The notes under the pieces were generated by a model. It saw only the letters and a list, made by a program, of their open reading frames with translations, was not told where the DNA came from and made no database searches. Position numbers and translations under genes: made by a program. Of a stretch of 64,000 nucleotides of DNA, positions 53,706 through 61,631 are shown in pieces. The stretch's first letter is position 1; every line of letters starts with the position of its first letter. Source of the DNA: Desulfovibrio sp. (GTDB taxonomy: Bacteria > Desulfobacterota > Desulfovibrionia > Desulfovibrionales > Desulfovibrionaceae); assembly GCA_031287575.1 (NCBI GenBank), contig JAITSV010000056.1, forward strand, positions 86,413 through 150,412. Reading direction: 5' to 3'.

Positions 53706-53987
53706 CTACGGCTTGCACACCTTGCAGGGGCGAAAACCCGCGTCCAGGGCCGCTTTCCGCGTGGCGAACACCGCCGTGCAGGCCTTGCAGGCGTAGTAGG
53801 TGCAGCCTTGGCGGTGGAAGATGTGTGACTGCACGTTGCCATGGTAGGCGGCATTCTGCGCGGCCTGTGCGGAAAGGGCAGCCACCGTCAGCGGCAGCGC
53901 CAGCAGCAAGGCCAACAGGACCGCCGCTGCGGCACGCACGACAAGCGGGCACGGGCCGGAACGGAAAAGTGACGGCGTAGGGCGCAT
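53706..53987 (-). CDS. Secreted Ada-type zinc-binding domain protein
   Basis: 93 residues. A signal peptide (AAAVLLALLLALPLTVAALS) is followed by a short mature domain, YHGNVQSHIFHRQGCTYYAC, KACTAVFATRKAALDAGFRP, CKVC, which is the Cys4-type metal-binding module of Ada, here without DNA-repair domains. Such solitary exported modules occur beside nucleases and competence proteins, but no partner is visible here. AGGAG lies 7 nt before the ATG. It is convergent with the ferrosome-like operon. Confidence 0.7.
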   Translation of the reverse strand: MRPTPSLFRSGPCPLVVRAAAAVLLALLLALPLTVAALSAQAAQNAAYHGNVQSHIFHRQGCTYYACKACTAVFATRKAALDAGFRPCKVCKP

Positions 53988-54055
53988 GCGGGTCTCCTTT
54001 GGTGTGGCCCTACCGCGAACCAGGCATGCGCGCAACGCGTTGAGAGAGAATGCAT

Positions 54056-54091
54056 GGAAAAAGGGCGTCCCCATGGGGCGCCCTTTTTGCG
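54056..54091 (-). terminator. Terminator downstream of apgM
   Basis: GGGCG-CCCC and GGGG-CGCCC pair around a central CATG-type palindrome, flanked by AAAAA and TTTTT, so it can work on either strand. It lies between apgM and the Ada-like gene, both on the minus strand, and would separate them. Confidence 0.7.
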
Positions 54092-54206
54092 TGATGGGGG
54101 GAAAGGACGGTGTGGAAGGCGCGTGGCGGGTGTTGTCGTGGTGGAAGGGTGACGGTCTGTTTTGTCCCGTTTGGCCCGTCTGGCCGTCAGGCCTGGTCCA
54201 CCCTGT

Positions 54207-55493
54207 TCAGTCGTGCGGCGCGGTCGGGTCGATAGCGCTGTCGGGCTGGTTGGCGACGGTCCGCAGCACCATGTCCAACAGGGCCGGGCCGGAGGGGATG
54301 CGCAGGCCCGTGGCCGCGCAGGCGGCCTCGTCGAAGCGGGCGGCGGGGTGCGGCAGGGCGCCCGGTCCGTGCAGCAGGAAGGGCACGGCGTCCGGGTGGT
54401 GGCGGCCATCGCCGCAGTGGGTGACATGGTCGCAGGTGACGCAGAGCAGGGCGTCCGGTCGGGCCGCGCGTAGCGGGGCGATAAGTTCCGCGTCGATGCG
54501 GGTCAGCAGATCGGATTTGGCGCGGGCGTCACGGGCGTGGGCGCACATGTCCGGGCCTTCCACGTGGATGAAGACCACGGCGTGGTCCGTCAGCAGGGCA
54601 AGGGCGGCGGCGGTCTTGGCGGCAAGGTCTGTGTCCGCGCCGCCGGTGGCGCCGGGGATTTCTGGCGCGATCAGACCGGCTGCCATAGCCAGGCCGCGCG
54701 CCAGCGGCACCGCAGCCACCATGGCGGCGGTGAGGGGGGCGTCGGGGTGCGTCGAAGATGCGGCAGCGGGGTGGCAGGCGAAAAATGGCGGCAACGCAGG
54801 CCGGTGACCGCAGCCCCACGGCCACAGGGCCAGTCCGTGCGGGGCATCCGGCCCGGCAAGTCGGGCAAGCTGCGCGTTGGCCGTCGTGATGCGCGCGTGC
54901 AGGGCCGGGTGGTGGCGGGCCAGGGCGCGCAGGGCGTCGGCGGGGGATTGACCGATGACGTCCTGCGGCCCCGCAGGCGTGAAGGGCGTGAGAGCGGCGG
55001 GCGCGGCGGGATAAGACGGGGAGGCGGCGTTATCGCCATCCCGCTCCACCACCGTGAAGCGAAATCCGCCGCCGTGCGCCGTGCCGTAGGCTGGAGTCGG
55101 GAAGGCATCACGCACGATGCGGGCAATGGTTTGTTCCGTGGCGGGGAGCAGGGTGGCGGCGGGGTCGGCGATATTGCCATGGGCGTCCAGCGCCACCACG
55201 TTGCAGCGCCATGCCGTGTCGCGGGGGGCAAGGGGCAGTCCGGCGGCCAGGGCTTCAAGGGGGCCGCGCGCGGCGGGGTGGCGTAGCGGGTCGTAGCCGA
55301 GCAGGGCGGGGATGCCCGCGTCGGACCCGGCTTCCGCGCCGGTGGGGATGACCTGGCAGAGACCGACGGTGCCGGTGGCGGCGAGGTGGTCGAGGGTAGG
55401 CGTGTGGGCGGCGGCCAGCGGGGTGGGCTGTCCGTCGTCCCGTGGCAGGTCGGCCATGCCGTCGAGGATGCAGATGATGCGGGGCGTGTGCAT
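54207..55493 (-). CDS. apgM: Phosphoglycerate mutase, archaeal-type (ApgM), alkaline phosphatase fold
   Basis: 428 residues. The start RIICILDGMADLP and the GAEAGSDAGIPALLGYDP segment match ApgM-type 2,3-bisphosphoglycerate-independent mutases; metal ligands recur in HVEGPDMCAHARD and CVTCDHVTHCGDGRHHPDAV. It interconverts 3- and 2-phosphoglycerate. The middle is Ala/Pro/His-rich, and codon use is looser than in neighbours. A ribosome site before the ATG at 55493 is not obvious. The archaeal type is common in anaerobic deltaproteobacteria. Confidence 0.85.
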   Translation of the reverse strand: MHTPRIICILDGMADLPRDDGQPTPLAAAHTPTLDHLAATGTVGLCQVIPTGAEAGSDAGIPALLGYDPLRHPAARGPLEALAAGLPLAPRDTAWRCNVVALDAHGNIADPAATLLPATEQTIARIVRDAFPTPAYGTAHGGGFRFTVVERDGDNAASPSYPAAPAALTPFTPAGPQDVIGQSPADALRALARHHPALHARITTANAQLARLAGPDAPHGLALWPWGCGHRPALPPFFACHPAAASSTHPDAPLTAAMVAAVPLARGLAMAAGLIAPEIPGATGGADTDLAAKTAAALALLTDHAVVFIHVEGPDMCAHARDARAKSDLLTRIDAELIAPLRAARPDALLCVTCDHVTHCGDGRHHPDAVPFLLHGPGALPHPAARFDEAACAATGLRIPSGPALLDMVLRTVANQPDSAIDPTAPHD

Positions 55494-55886
55494 GGCTGTG
55501 GCAGTGGTGGCGCTTGAGTTAGCGCAGACACGTTGCGGGCGGAATCCGCCTTTTGCCGCCAGACTGTGTTGCTTCGACGTTTTTGATGCTCACGTACCAA
55601 AGTACAGCGTTGCTTTCGACATCCGTAAGACTCGCGCGTTGCGCTCGCCTAACGGCTGCCGATCTCCGCTCAAAAATGGCAACCCGCCTTGCCCGGCGAA
55701 AAAACTCGTAATTTCTGGCACCGTGTCCGCACCAGCCATCCGCGCCGGAAGACCGGCGCGGAGTATAAGGAAAAAAGGCAGTTCATCAGCAGGAAAAGAA
55801 ACCAAGAGAAAGGCCGGGAAGGTGCGTCGAGGGCGGTATGGGCAAGCCGGGCTGCCGCCTCACTGCACCTGCATTCCCCCCCATTC
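55494..55886. other. Gene-free AT-richer gap between apgM and hom
   Basis: About 390 nt with no gene. It contains a short CGTAC-caaa-GTAC palindrome (about 55585-55600) resembling the inner helix of the three structured elements but without their loop motifs, and a perfect TCCGCGCCGG-AAGA-CCGGCGCGGA hairpin at 55739-55762. Confidence 0.5.
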
Positions 55887-55952
55887 AAAAAGTTCTGGAG
55901 GGGATGGGGTGCGGGGAAGGGGAACCTCTTCCAAGAGGTTCCCCTTCCCCGC
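55887..55952 (+). repeat. GTTTTGGAGG-type hairpin repeat, copy T3
   Basis: AAAAAGTTCTGGAGGGG is followed by a perfect hairpin of about 19 bp (55911-55930 with 55933-55952, core GGGGAACCTCTT), the same layout as T1 and T2. It lies just past the hom stop and probably terminates hom transcription on the minus strand. Confidence 0.7.
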
Positions 55953-55982
55953 GAATTTATCCTTTTCCAGCCTCTTCAACCC

Positions 55983-57311
55983 TTACTGCAGAACCCGGTA
56001 GCACACAGGCGGCGCCAGCAACAGCCCGGCCGCCTGCACCTGGGCAATGGCGCCCTGGATGGCGCTGGCCTTGGCGGCGTGGGTCATGAACACCAGGGGC
56101 ACGCCCTGGGGGTGCTGCCCCTTCTGGATGGCCTGGGCGATGCTGATGGAGTGGTCGGCCATGGCCCCGGCCAGGTCGCGCAGCACGCCGGGGTTGTCCG
56201 GCACCATGGCGCGCACGTAGTAGCTGCTTTCGGCGTCTGCCGGGGGCAGGATATCCGCGCGGGGCGGCACCTGACGCTGAAAGCCGGTGTTGTGCGGGGC
56301 TGCGCCGCGCGCCACGGTCATCAGGTCGGCCAGCACGGCGCTGGCCGTGGGCAGGCTGCCCGCGCCAAGCCCGTGCAGGAACACGGGGCCCACGGCGTTG
56401 CCTTCCAGACGGATGGCGTTGTACGCGCCGCCCACCCGGGCGATGAGGAAGGTGTGCTTGACCAGGGTGGGGAACACCCCGGCCTCCAGCTTGCCGTCCA
56501 CCTCGCGCACCTGGGCCAGCAGCTTGATGCGAAAGCCCAACTCGCGCGCGAACTCGATGTCCATGTGGTCGATGCCCGCAATGCCCTGCACGGGCAGCTC
56601 GGCATAGGGATAGTCCATGCCGTAGGCCAGGCGGATCAGCAGCACCAGCTTGTGGGCGGTGTCGTGCCCTTCGATGTCCAGCGTGGGGTCCGCCTCGGCG
56701 TAGCCCAGTTCCTGCGCCTGCCCGAGGGCGGTGGCGAAGTCCAGGCCGTTGCTGGTCATCTCGGAAAGGATGTAGTTGGCCGTGCCGTTCAGGATGCCGA
56801 CCAGCGAGCCGATGCGGTTGCCCGCCAGGCTTTCCTTCAGCGTCTGGACGATGGGGATGCCCCCGGCCACGCTGGCCTCGTGGTGCAGGCCCACGTTCTT
56901 CTGCTCCGCCAGGCGGTACAGGTCGTAGCCGTCCTCGGCCAGCAGGGCCTTGTTGGCGGTGACCACGTGCTTGCCCGTTTCCAGCGCGCGCTGGATGATG
57001 GCGTGGGGGGCGGCAATGCCGCCCATCAGTTCCACCAGCACGTCGATTTCCGGGTCGTCGGTGAGCACTGCCGGGTCGGCGGTCAGGGTGGCGCCGTCGG
57101 GCACGGGCCAGGCGCGCGGCTTGGCCAGGTCGCGCACCAGAATGGTCTTGATGACCATTTCGCGGCCGGTGCGCTCGGTGATCCACTGGCGGTTCTCGTC
57201 CAGCACGCGGGCAAGTCCGCTGCCCACGGTGCCGAACCCGGCCATGCCAATGACTAACGGACGCGGGGGCATGGGGCGCTTGCCGCCCGGCTTGTCGCTT
57301 TCGCTACCCAC
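55983..57311 (-). CDS. hom: Homoserine dehydrogenase with C-terminal ACT domain
   Basis: 442 residues. The NAD(P) fold is [18 protein letters not shown]; catalytic and substrate motifs include [35 protein letters not shown] and [20 protein letters not shown]-terminal ACT domain (about 360-442) implies threonine feedback. It reduces aspartate semialdehyde to homoserine, using the same precursor drawn on by the carboxyspermidine route. The GTG start at 57311 with GGGAGG 4 nt upstream overlaps the aminotransferase gene end by 8 nt; an internal ATG 14 codons later is the alternative. Confidence 0.94.
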   Translation of the reverse strand: MGSESDKPGGKRPMPPRPLVIGMAGFGTVGSGLARVLDENRQWITERTGREMVIKTILVRDLAKPRAWPVPDGATLTADPAVLTDDPEIDVLVELMGGIAAPHAIIQRALETGKHVVTANKALLAEDGYDLYRLAEQKNVGLHHEASVAGGIPIVQTLKESLAGNRIGSLVGILNGTANYILSEMTSNGLDFATALGQAQELGYAEADPTLDIEGHDTAHKLVLLIRLAYGMDYPYAELPVQGIAGIDHMDIEFARELGFRIKLLAQVREVDGKLEAGVFPTLVKHTFLIARVGGAYNAIRLEGNAVGPVFLHGLGAGSLPTASAVLADLMTVARGAAPHNTGFQRQVPPRADILPPADAESSYYVRAMVPDNPGVLRDLAGAMADHSISIAQAIQKGQHPQGVPLVFMTHAAKASAIQGAIAQVQAAGLLLAPPVCYRVLQ

Positions 57312-58488
57312 ACGACCTCCCGGAGAGCACCTTCTTGATGCCCTTCATGGCCTGCTTGGTACGGTGTTCGTTCTCGATGAGGGCGAAGCGGACGTGGTCG
57401 TCGCCGTGCGCGCCAAAGCCCAGCCCCGGAGAAACGGCCACGTGGGCTTCCTTCAGCAGCAGCTTGGAGAACTCCACGGAACCCATGGCCCGGAATTCTT
57501 CGGGAATCTGGGCCCACACGAACATGGTGCCCTTGGGCGGCGGCACGTCCCAGCCCGCGCGGCCAAGGCCTTCGATGAGCGTGTCGCGCCGCTTGCGGTA
57601 GGTGTCCACGATTTCGGTCACGCATTCCTGCGGGCCGTTCAGGGCCACGGTGGCCGCGATCTGGATGGGCTGGAAGTGGCCGTAGTCGAGATAGCTCTTG
57701 ATGCGGGTCAGCGCGTAGACCAGGTCGCGGTTGCCCACGCAGAAGCCCATGCGCCACCCGGCCATGGAGTAGCTTTTGGACATGGAGAAGAATTCCACGC
57801 CCACGTCCTTTGCGCCTTCGGCCTGCATGAAGCTGGGCGGCATGTGGCCGTCGAAGGCCAGGTCCGCGTAGGCGAAGTCGTGGATGACGTAGATCTTGTG
57901 TTCCTTGGCGAAGTCCACGACCTTCTGGAAGAATTCCGGCGCGGCTATCTCGCAGGTGGGGTTGTGCGGGTAGCTGATGAACAGCAGCTTGGGCTGCGGC
58001 CAGGTCTGGCGGGTGGCCACCAGCAGGTCTTCGAAAAAGTCGCGCCCGCGCCCGATGGGAATGCGCCGCACGTCGGCCCCGGCGATGATGGGGGCATAGG
58101 TGTGGATGGGGTAGGTGGGGTCCGGCGCGAACACCACGTCGCCGGGCGACAGCATGGCCAGCGACAGGTGCGAAAGCCCTTCCTTGGCGCCCATGGTGGC
58201 CACGGCTTCCGTGTCCGGGTCCAGGTACACGCCGAAGCGGCGCATGTACCAGTCGCAGATGGCCTTGCGCAGGTTGGGGATGCCGCGCGACACCGAGTAG
58301 CGGTGGTTCACGCCCTTGCCCGATGCTTCCACCAGCTTGTCCACGATGTGCTGGGGCGTGGGGATGTCGGGGTTGCCCATGCCAAGGTCGACGATGTCCA
58401 CGTTCTGGCGACGCAGCTGCATCTTCAGTTCGTTCACCGTCGCAAAGACATAGGGAGGCAGACGGTGCATGCGCGGAAACTGATTCAT
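57304..58488 (-). CDS. alaC: Class I/II aminotransferase, AlaC (YfdZ)-like
   Basis: 394 residues of fold-type I PLP aminotransferases. The segments [49 protein letters not shown] and [17 protein letters not shown] (PLP lysine in SKSYS) match AlaC-type alanine/glutamate-pyruvate transaminases more than aspartate aminotransferases. It overlaps hom by 8 nt on the same strand, a pairing common in Desulfovibrio and other bacteria. GGAG lies about 9 nt before the ATG. Substrate is inferred from family. Confidence 0.88.
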   Translation of the reverse strand: MNQFPRMHRLPPYVFATVNELKMQLRRQNVDIVDLGMGNPDIPTPQHIVDKLVEASGKGVNHRYSVSRGIPNLRKAICDWYMRRFGVYLDPDTEAVATMGAKEGLSHLSLAMLSPGDVVFAPDPTYPIHTYAPIIAGADVRRIPIGRGRDFFEDLLVATRQTWPQPKLLFISYPHNPTCEIAAPEFFQKVVDFAKEHKIYVIHDFAYADLAFDGHMPPSFMQAEGAKDVGVEFFSMSKSYSMAGWRMGFCVGNRDLVYALTRIKSYLDYGHFQPIQIAATVALNGPQECVTEIVDTYRKRRDTLIEGLGRAGWDVPPPKGTMFVWAQIPEEFRAMGSVEFSKLLLKEAHVAVSPGLGFGAHGDDHVRFALIENEHRTKQAMKGIKKVLSGRSCG

Positions 58489-58944
58489 GGCGAAGTTCTC
58501 CGTGGTTGAAACAAAAAGAGGCGGCAGCGCCGCCTCGAACCAACGGCGCAAGCCTGCGTCACCGAGCGGCGGCTGCCGCGGTGGCGGCCGCGGCGGTAGC
58601 GGCGGCGGTGGTGGCGATGGTAGCGGTCCGGTCGAGGTGGGACATGCCGATGACTCTTGTGGTGGAGAATGGCCGTGTATACATTGCGCGTGCGCCGCGT
58701 GCCGGTGCGCGTGCGTCTGGTGGACGCCGTGCACGGGACGGAAAGCCCGGACAAATGATCCGGACGAATGATCCGGACAGACGGTCCGGACAAGGTATTC
58801 TGACAGGCGGCGAGGCTACCGTGGGTTGCGGTGTCGGTGGTTTGTACTGCAAAAAAGAAATGCCGGTCAATACGCCTAGCTGCGATGAACGTGGCTTGGT
58901 TGTAATGAATGTAGACTGTTTGGCCGAACGGTGCCGGGGGATGC
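58489..58944. repeat. Gap with GCC/GGT-triplet run and a 13-bp tandem array
   Basis: No gene. A simple-sequence run of GCGGCGG/GGTGGC triplets spans about 58565-58630. At 58747-58798 four 13-bp units occur in phase: CCGGACAAATGAT, CCGGACGAATGAT, CCGGACAGACGGT, CCGGACAAGGTAT. These resemble the 13-bp array at 25198-25249. The array lies about 150 nt upstream of the shikimate kinase gene and could hold regulator sites. Confidence 0.65.
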
Positions 58945-59478
58945 ATGAACGACAATACACGGCCTGTACGGCGGGTGTACCTGGTGGGGCCGCGCGCCAG
59001 CGGCAAGACCACGGTGGGCAAGGCCCTGGCCGCCCGCGCCGGGTGGAATTTCGAGGATACCGACGCCACGCTTACCGCCACGGCGGGCATGACCGTGGAG
59101 CAGATCGTGGAACGTGAAGGCTGGGAAGGATTCCGGCGGCGCGAAACCGAGGCCCTGCGCGCCACCCTTGGCCGTGACGGGCTGGTGGTGGCCACCGGCG
59201 GCGGCATGGTGCTGGCGGAAGAAAACCGGCGCATGCTGCGCCAGGGAGGCCTTGTGGCCTACCTGTGCGGCAGCGTGGGCCTGCTGGCCGGACGCCTTGC
59301 GCGCGACCCGCTGGCCGCGCAGCGCCCTTCGCTGACCGGGCGGCCCATCGCCGAAGAGGTGGCCGAGGTGCTGACCGCGCGCGACCCCCTGTACCGGGAA
59401 TGCGCCCGTGTGGCGCTGGACGCCGGGGATGACGTGCGTGCGCTGGTGGAGCGGCTGGTCAGCCTGATGGAAGGGTAG
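58945..59478 (+). CDS. aroK: Shikimate kinase
   Basis: 177 residues. Walker A is VGPRASGKTTVGKALAA; shikimate-binding motifs FEDTDATL, EREGWEGFRRRE and ATGGGMVL follow, and the lid region LARDPLAAQRPSLTGRP is present. It phosphorylates shikimate at O-3 with ATP. Chorismate synthase is two genes downstream on the same strand. The stop codon's last base begins the outermost arm of palindromic element copy C. Whether the AroK or AroL name fits better is a matter of convention. Confidence 0.93.
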   Translation: MNDNTRPVRRVYLVGPRASGKTTVGKALAARAGWNFEDTDATLTATAGMTVEQIVEREGWEGFRRRETEALRATLGRDGLVVATGGGMVLAEENRRMLRQGGLVAYLCGSVGLLAGRLARDPLAAQRPSLTGRPIAEEVAEVLTARDPLYRECARVALDAGDDVRALVERLVSLMEG

Positions 59479-59622
59479 GGGCTGTTTCTCAATGGTCTTC
59501 TCGCCCGTTGGCATCGTCAAACTTCGCCTACCATATCGGTCGAATACGAGGAGAGTATGCTCCCTCACGCCAGGCTCGTTTTCCTTGCCAACGAACGAGA
59601 ATCCTAATTTATAAACAGCCCC
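59478..59622 (-). repeat. Palindromic structured element, copy C (with extra outer arm)
   Basis: Core 59498-59601: CCAACGAACGAGAA/TTCTCGCCCGTTGG outer stem (two G-U on the minus strand), middle helix GCCTGGCGTG with TATGGTAGGC (six Watson-Crick pairs, three G-U and one mismatch), inner GCATAC/GTATTC. Loop blocks GGCAAGGAA, GGGAG, GACCGA and TGACGATG match copies A and B. An additional 10-bp repeat GGGGCTGTTT/AAACAGCCCC (59478-59487, 59613-59622) encloses it. It is antisense to both flanking genes. No gene is seen in 59479-59851. Confidence 0.7.
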
Positions 59623-59851
59623 TGACGCTTGCTCACCAGCCCGCCGGGCCGGGTACGCACGTGCCCGGTTTTCCTGGCCTTGGGCGGTTCCGGCCCGCCG
59701 CGCCCCCTTGCCATGCCCGCCCCCACGGGGGCATACTGGCTGCCCGCGTGCCGTGGCAGCGCGCGACGACCATGCCCCTGGTCCCCCTGTGCGTTCGTCG
59801 CCATGTTCGTCCCCGTGTCCAGCCGTCGCCGTGTTCATCCGTGAGGTCGCC

Positions 59852-60274
59852 ATGCAGATCCGCAAGATACTCGTTCCCGTGGATGGTTCCGACTACTCGC
59901 AGCGCGCGGCGGAATATGCCGCCGACTTCGCGAAGCTGGTGGGGGCAGAGGTGGTGCTGCTCATCTGCCGCATGTCCATCCCGCCCATCCTCGGGCAGGT
60001 GGCCTACGACCAGGCCCGCAATTCGCTGGTGGCCCAGGCCGAGGAAGTGCTGGAACCCTGTCGCCGCCTGCTGCGCGAACGCAACGTGCCCTTTGCCGAC
60101 CGGGTGCTGGAAGGCAAGGTGGAGGTGGCCATCGTGGATGCCGCCGACTACGAGCGCTGCGACCTGATCATCATGGGCTCGCGCGGGCACTCGGAACTGG
60201 AGGGTCTGCTGCTGGGCAGCGTCACCCACCGGGTGTTGCAGATGGCGTCGTGTCCGGTGATGGTCATCCGCTGA
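59852..60274 (+). CDS. Universal stress protein (UspA family)
   Basis: 140 residues, a single Usp domain: MQIRKILVPVDGSDYSQRAA at the N-terminus and the ATP-binding GSRGHSELEGLLLGSVTHRV near the C-terminus. It shares the overall pattern but not close sequence with the UspA at 19962-20387, so it is not a recent duplicate. GAGG lies 6 nt before the ATG. It lies between aroK and aroC on the same strand, 67 nt before aroC. Role beyond stress response is unknown. Confidence 0.9.
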   Translation: MQIRKILVPVDGSDYSQRAAEYAADFAKLVGAEVVLLICRMSIPPILGQVAYDQARNSLVAQAEEVLEPCRRLLRERNVPFADRVLEGKVEVAIVDAADYERCDLIIMGSRGHSELEGLLLGSVTHRVLQMASCPVMVIR

Positions 60275-60341
60275 CAAACATTTTCGGGTCCTTCGGGAGG
60301 GCGTGGGATAAAACCGCGCGTCCCGGCAGACAGGAGTACCC

Positions 60342-61403
60342 ATGAGCGGCAACACCTTCGGTCGCATCTTCCGGCTGACCACCTACGGCGAATCGCACGG
60401 CCCCGGCCTTGGCGGCGTGGTGGACGGCTGCCCCGCCGGGGTGCCGCTGGACGAATCGATCATCCAGCGCGAACTGGATCTGCGCCGCCCCGGCAGCGCG
60501 TCCGCCGGCCTCGCGGGTACGTCCCGCAAGGAACCGGACACCGTGCGCCTGCTTTCCGGCGTGTTCGAAGGGGTCACCACCGGCACCCCCATCGGGTTCC
60601 ACATCGCCAACGAAGACCAGCGCTCGCGCGACTATGGCGACCTGGCCAAGCTGTACCGCCCAGGCCACGCGGACATCACCTACGACGCCAAGTACGGCCT
60701 GCGCGACTTTCGCGGCGGTGGCCGGGCATCGGGACGGGAGACCGTCTCGCGGGTGGCGGGCGGCGCCGTGGCCCTGGCCCTGCTGGCCATGCACGACATT
60801 TCGGTGCGCGCCTACACCGTGGAGATCGGCGGGGTGCCCGCCGACGTGGTGGACCCGGCGGGCGCGCAGGGGCGGATGTTCTTTTCGCCCGACCCGGACG
60901 TGGTGCCCGCGTGGGAAGAACTGATCCACGACGTGCGGGCCGAGGGCGACACCCTGGGCGGCATCGTGCAGGTGGAAGCCACCGGCGTGCCCGCCGGGCT
61001 TGGCGAGCCGGTGTTCGACAAACTGGACGCCCTGCTGGCCCATGCCCTGATGTCCGTGGGCGCGGTGAAGGCCGTGGAGGTGGGCGCGGGGCTGGAAGCG
61101 GCGCGCCTGCGCGGCAGCGAGAACAACGACCCCATCGTTCCCGGCGGCTTCCACACCAACCATGCCGGGGGCATTCTGGGTGGCATCTCCAACGGGCAGC
61201 CCATCGTGGTGCGCGCGGCGGTGAAGCCCATCCCCTCCATCGCGCAGGAGCAGATCACCATCGACACCAACGGCAGGCCCGCGCCGTTGCGCGTGGGCGG
61301 CCGCCACGACATCTGCGCCATCCCGCGCGTGGTGCCCGTGCTGAAGGCCATGGCGGCGCTGGTGTTGGCGGACAGTCTTCTTCTCCAGCGCCGCATGGGC
61401 TAG
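60342..61403 (+). CDS. aroC: Chorismate synthase
   Basis: 353 residues. Signatures: IFRLTTYGESHGPGLGGVVD at the N-terminus, RPGHADITYDAKYGLRDFRG, GRASGRETVSRVAGGA and the late RVGGRHDICAIPRVVP. It converts EPSP to chorismate and needs reduced FMN; in this anaerobe it is probably monofunctional, relying on an external flavin reductase. An AGGAG site (CAGGAGTACCC) lies 6 nt before the ATG. It closes the aroK-usp-aroC series. Length is typical. Confidence 0.96.
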   Translation: MSGNTFGRIFRLTTYGESHGPGLGGVVDGCPAGVPLDESIIQRELDLRRPGSASAGLAGTSRKEPDTVRLLSGVFEGVTTGTPIGFHIANEDQRSRDYGDLAKLYRPGHADITYDAKYGLRDFRGGGRASGRETVSRVAGGAVALALLAMHDISVRAYTVEIGGVPADVVDPAGAQGRMFFSPDPDVVPAWEELIHDVRAEGDTLGGIVQVEATGVPAGLGEPVFDKLDALLAHALMSVGAVKAVEVGAGLEAARLRGSENNDPIVPGGFHTNHAGGILGGISNGQPIVVRAAVKPIPSIAQEQITIDTNGRPAPLRVGGRHDICAIPRVVPVLKAMAALVLADSLLLQRRMG

Positions 61404-61631
61404 GTGTCGTTCCCCCAAATTGTCCTTTCGCCCGTTGACTCCGGCGGCCCCGCGCCTTCGCCTTCCCCGCGTCCGGTGCGCCCGTGCAGCCTTGACGCGT
61501 GCGGGCGCAGCGGCTAGGGGCAAGGCTGTACCCCGCCGTTTGCCCCGCCCCCGCACGGGGGGTGCGCCCGTCCGGCCTTTCCGGCCCCGGCGCACTTCGC
61601 GTACGATTTTTCGCCTTCAACCGGACACCCC

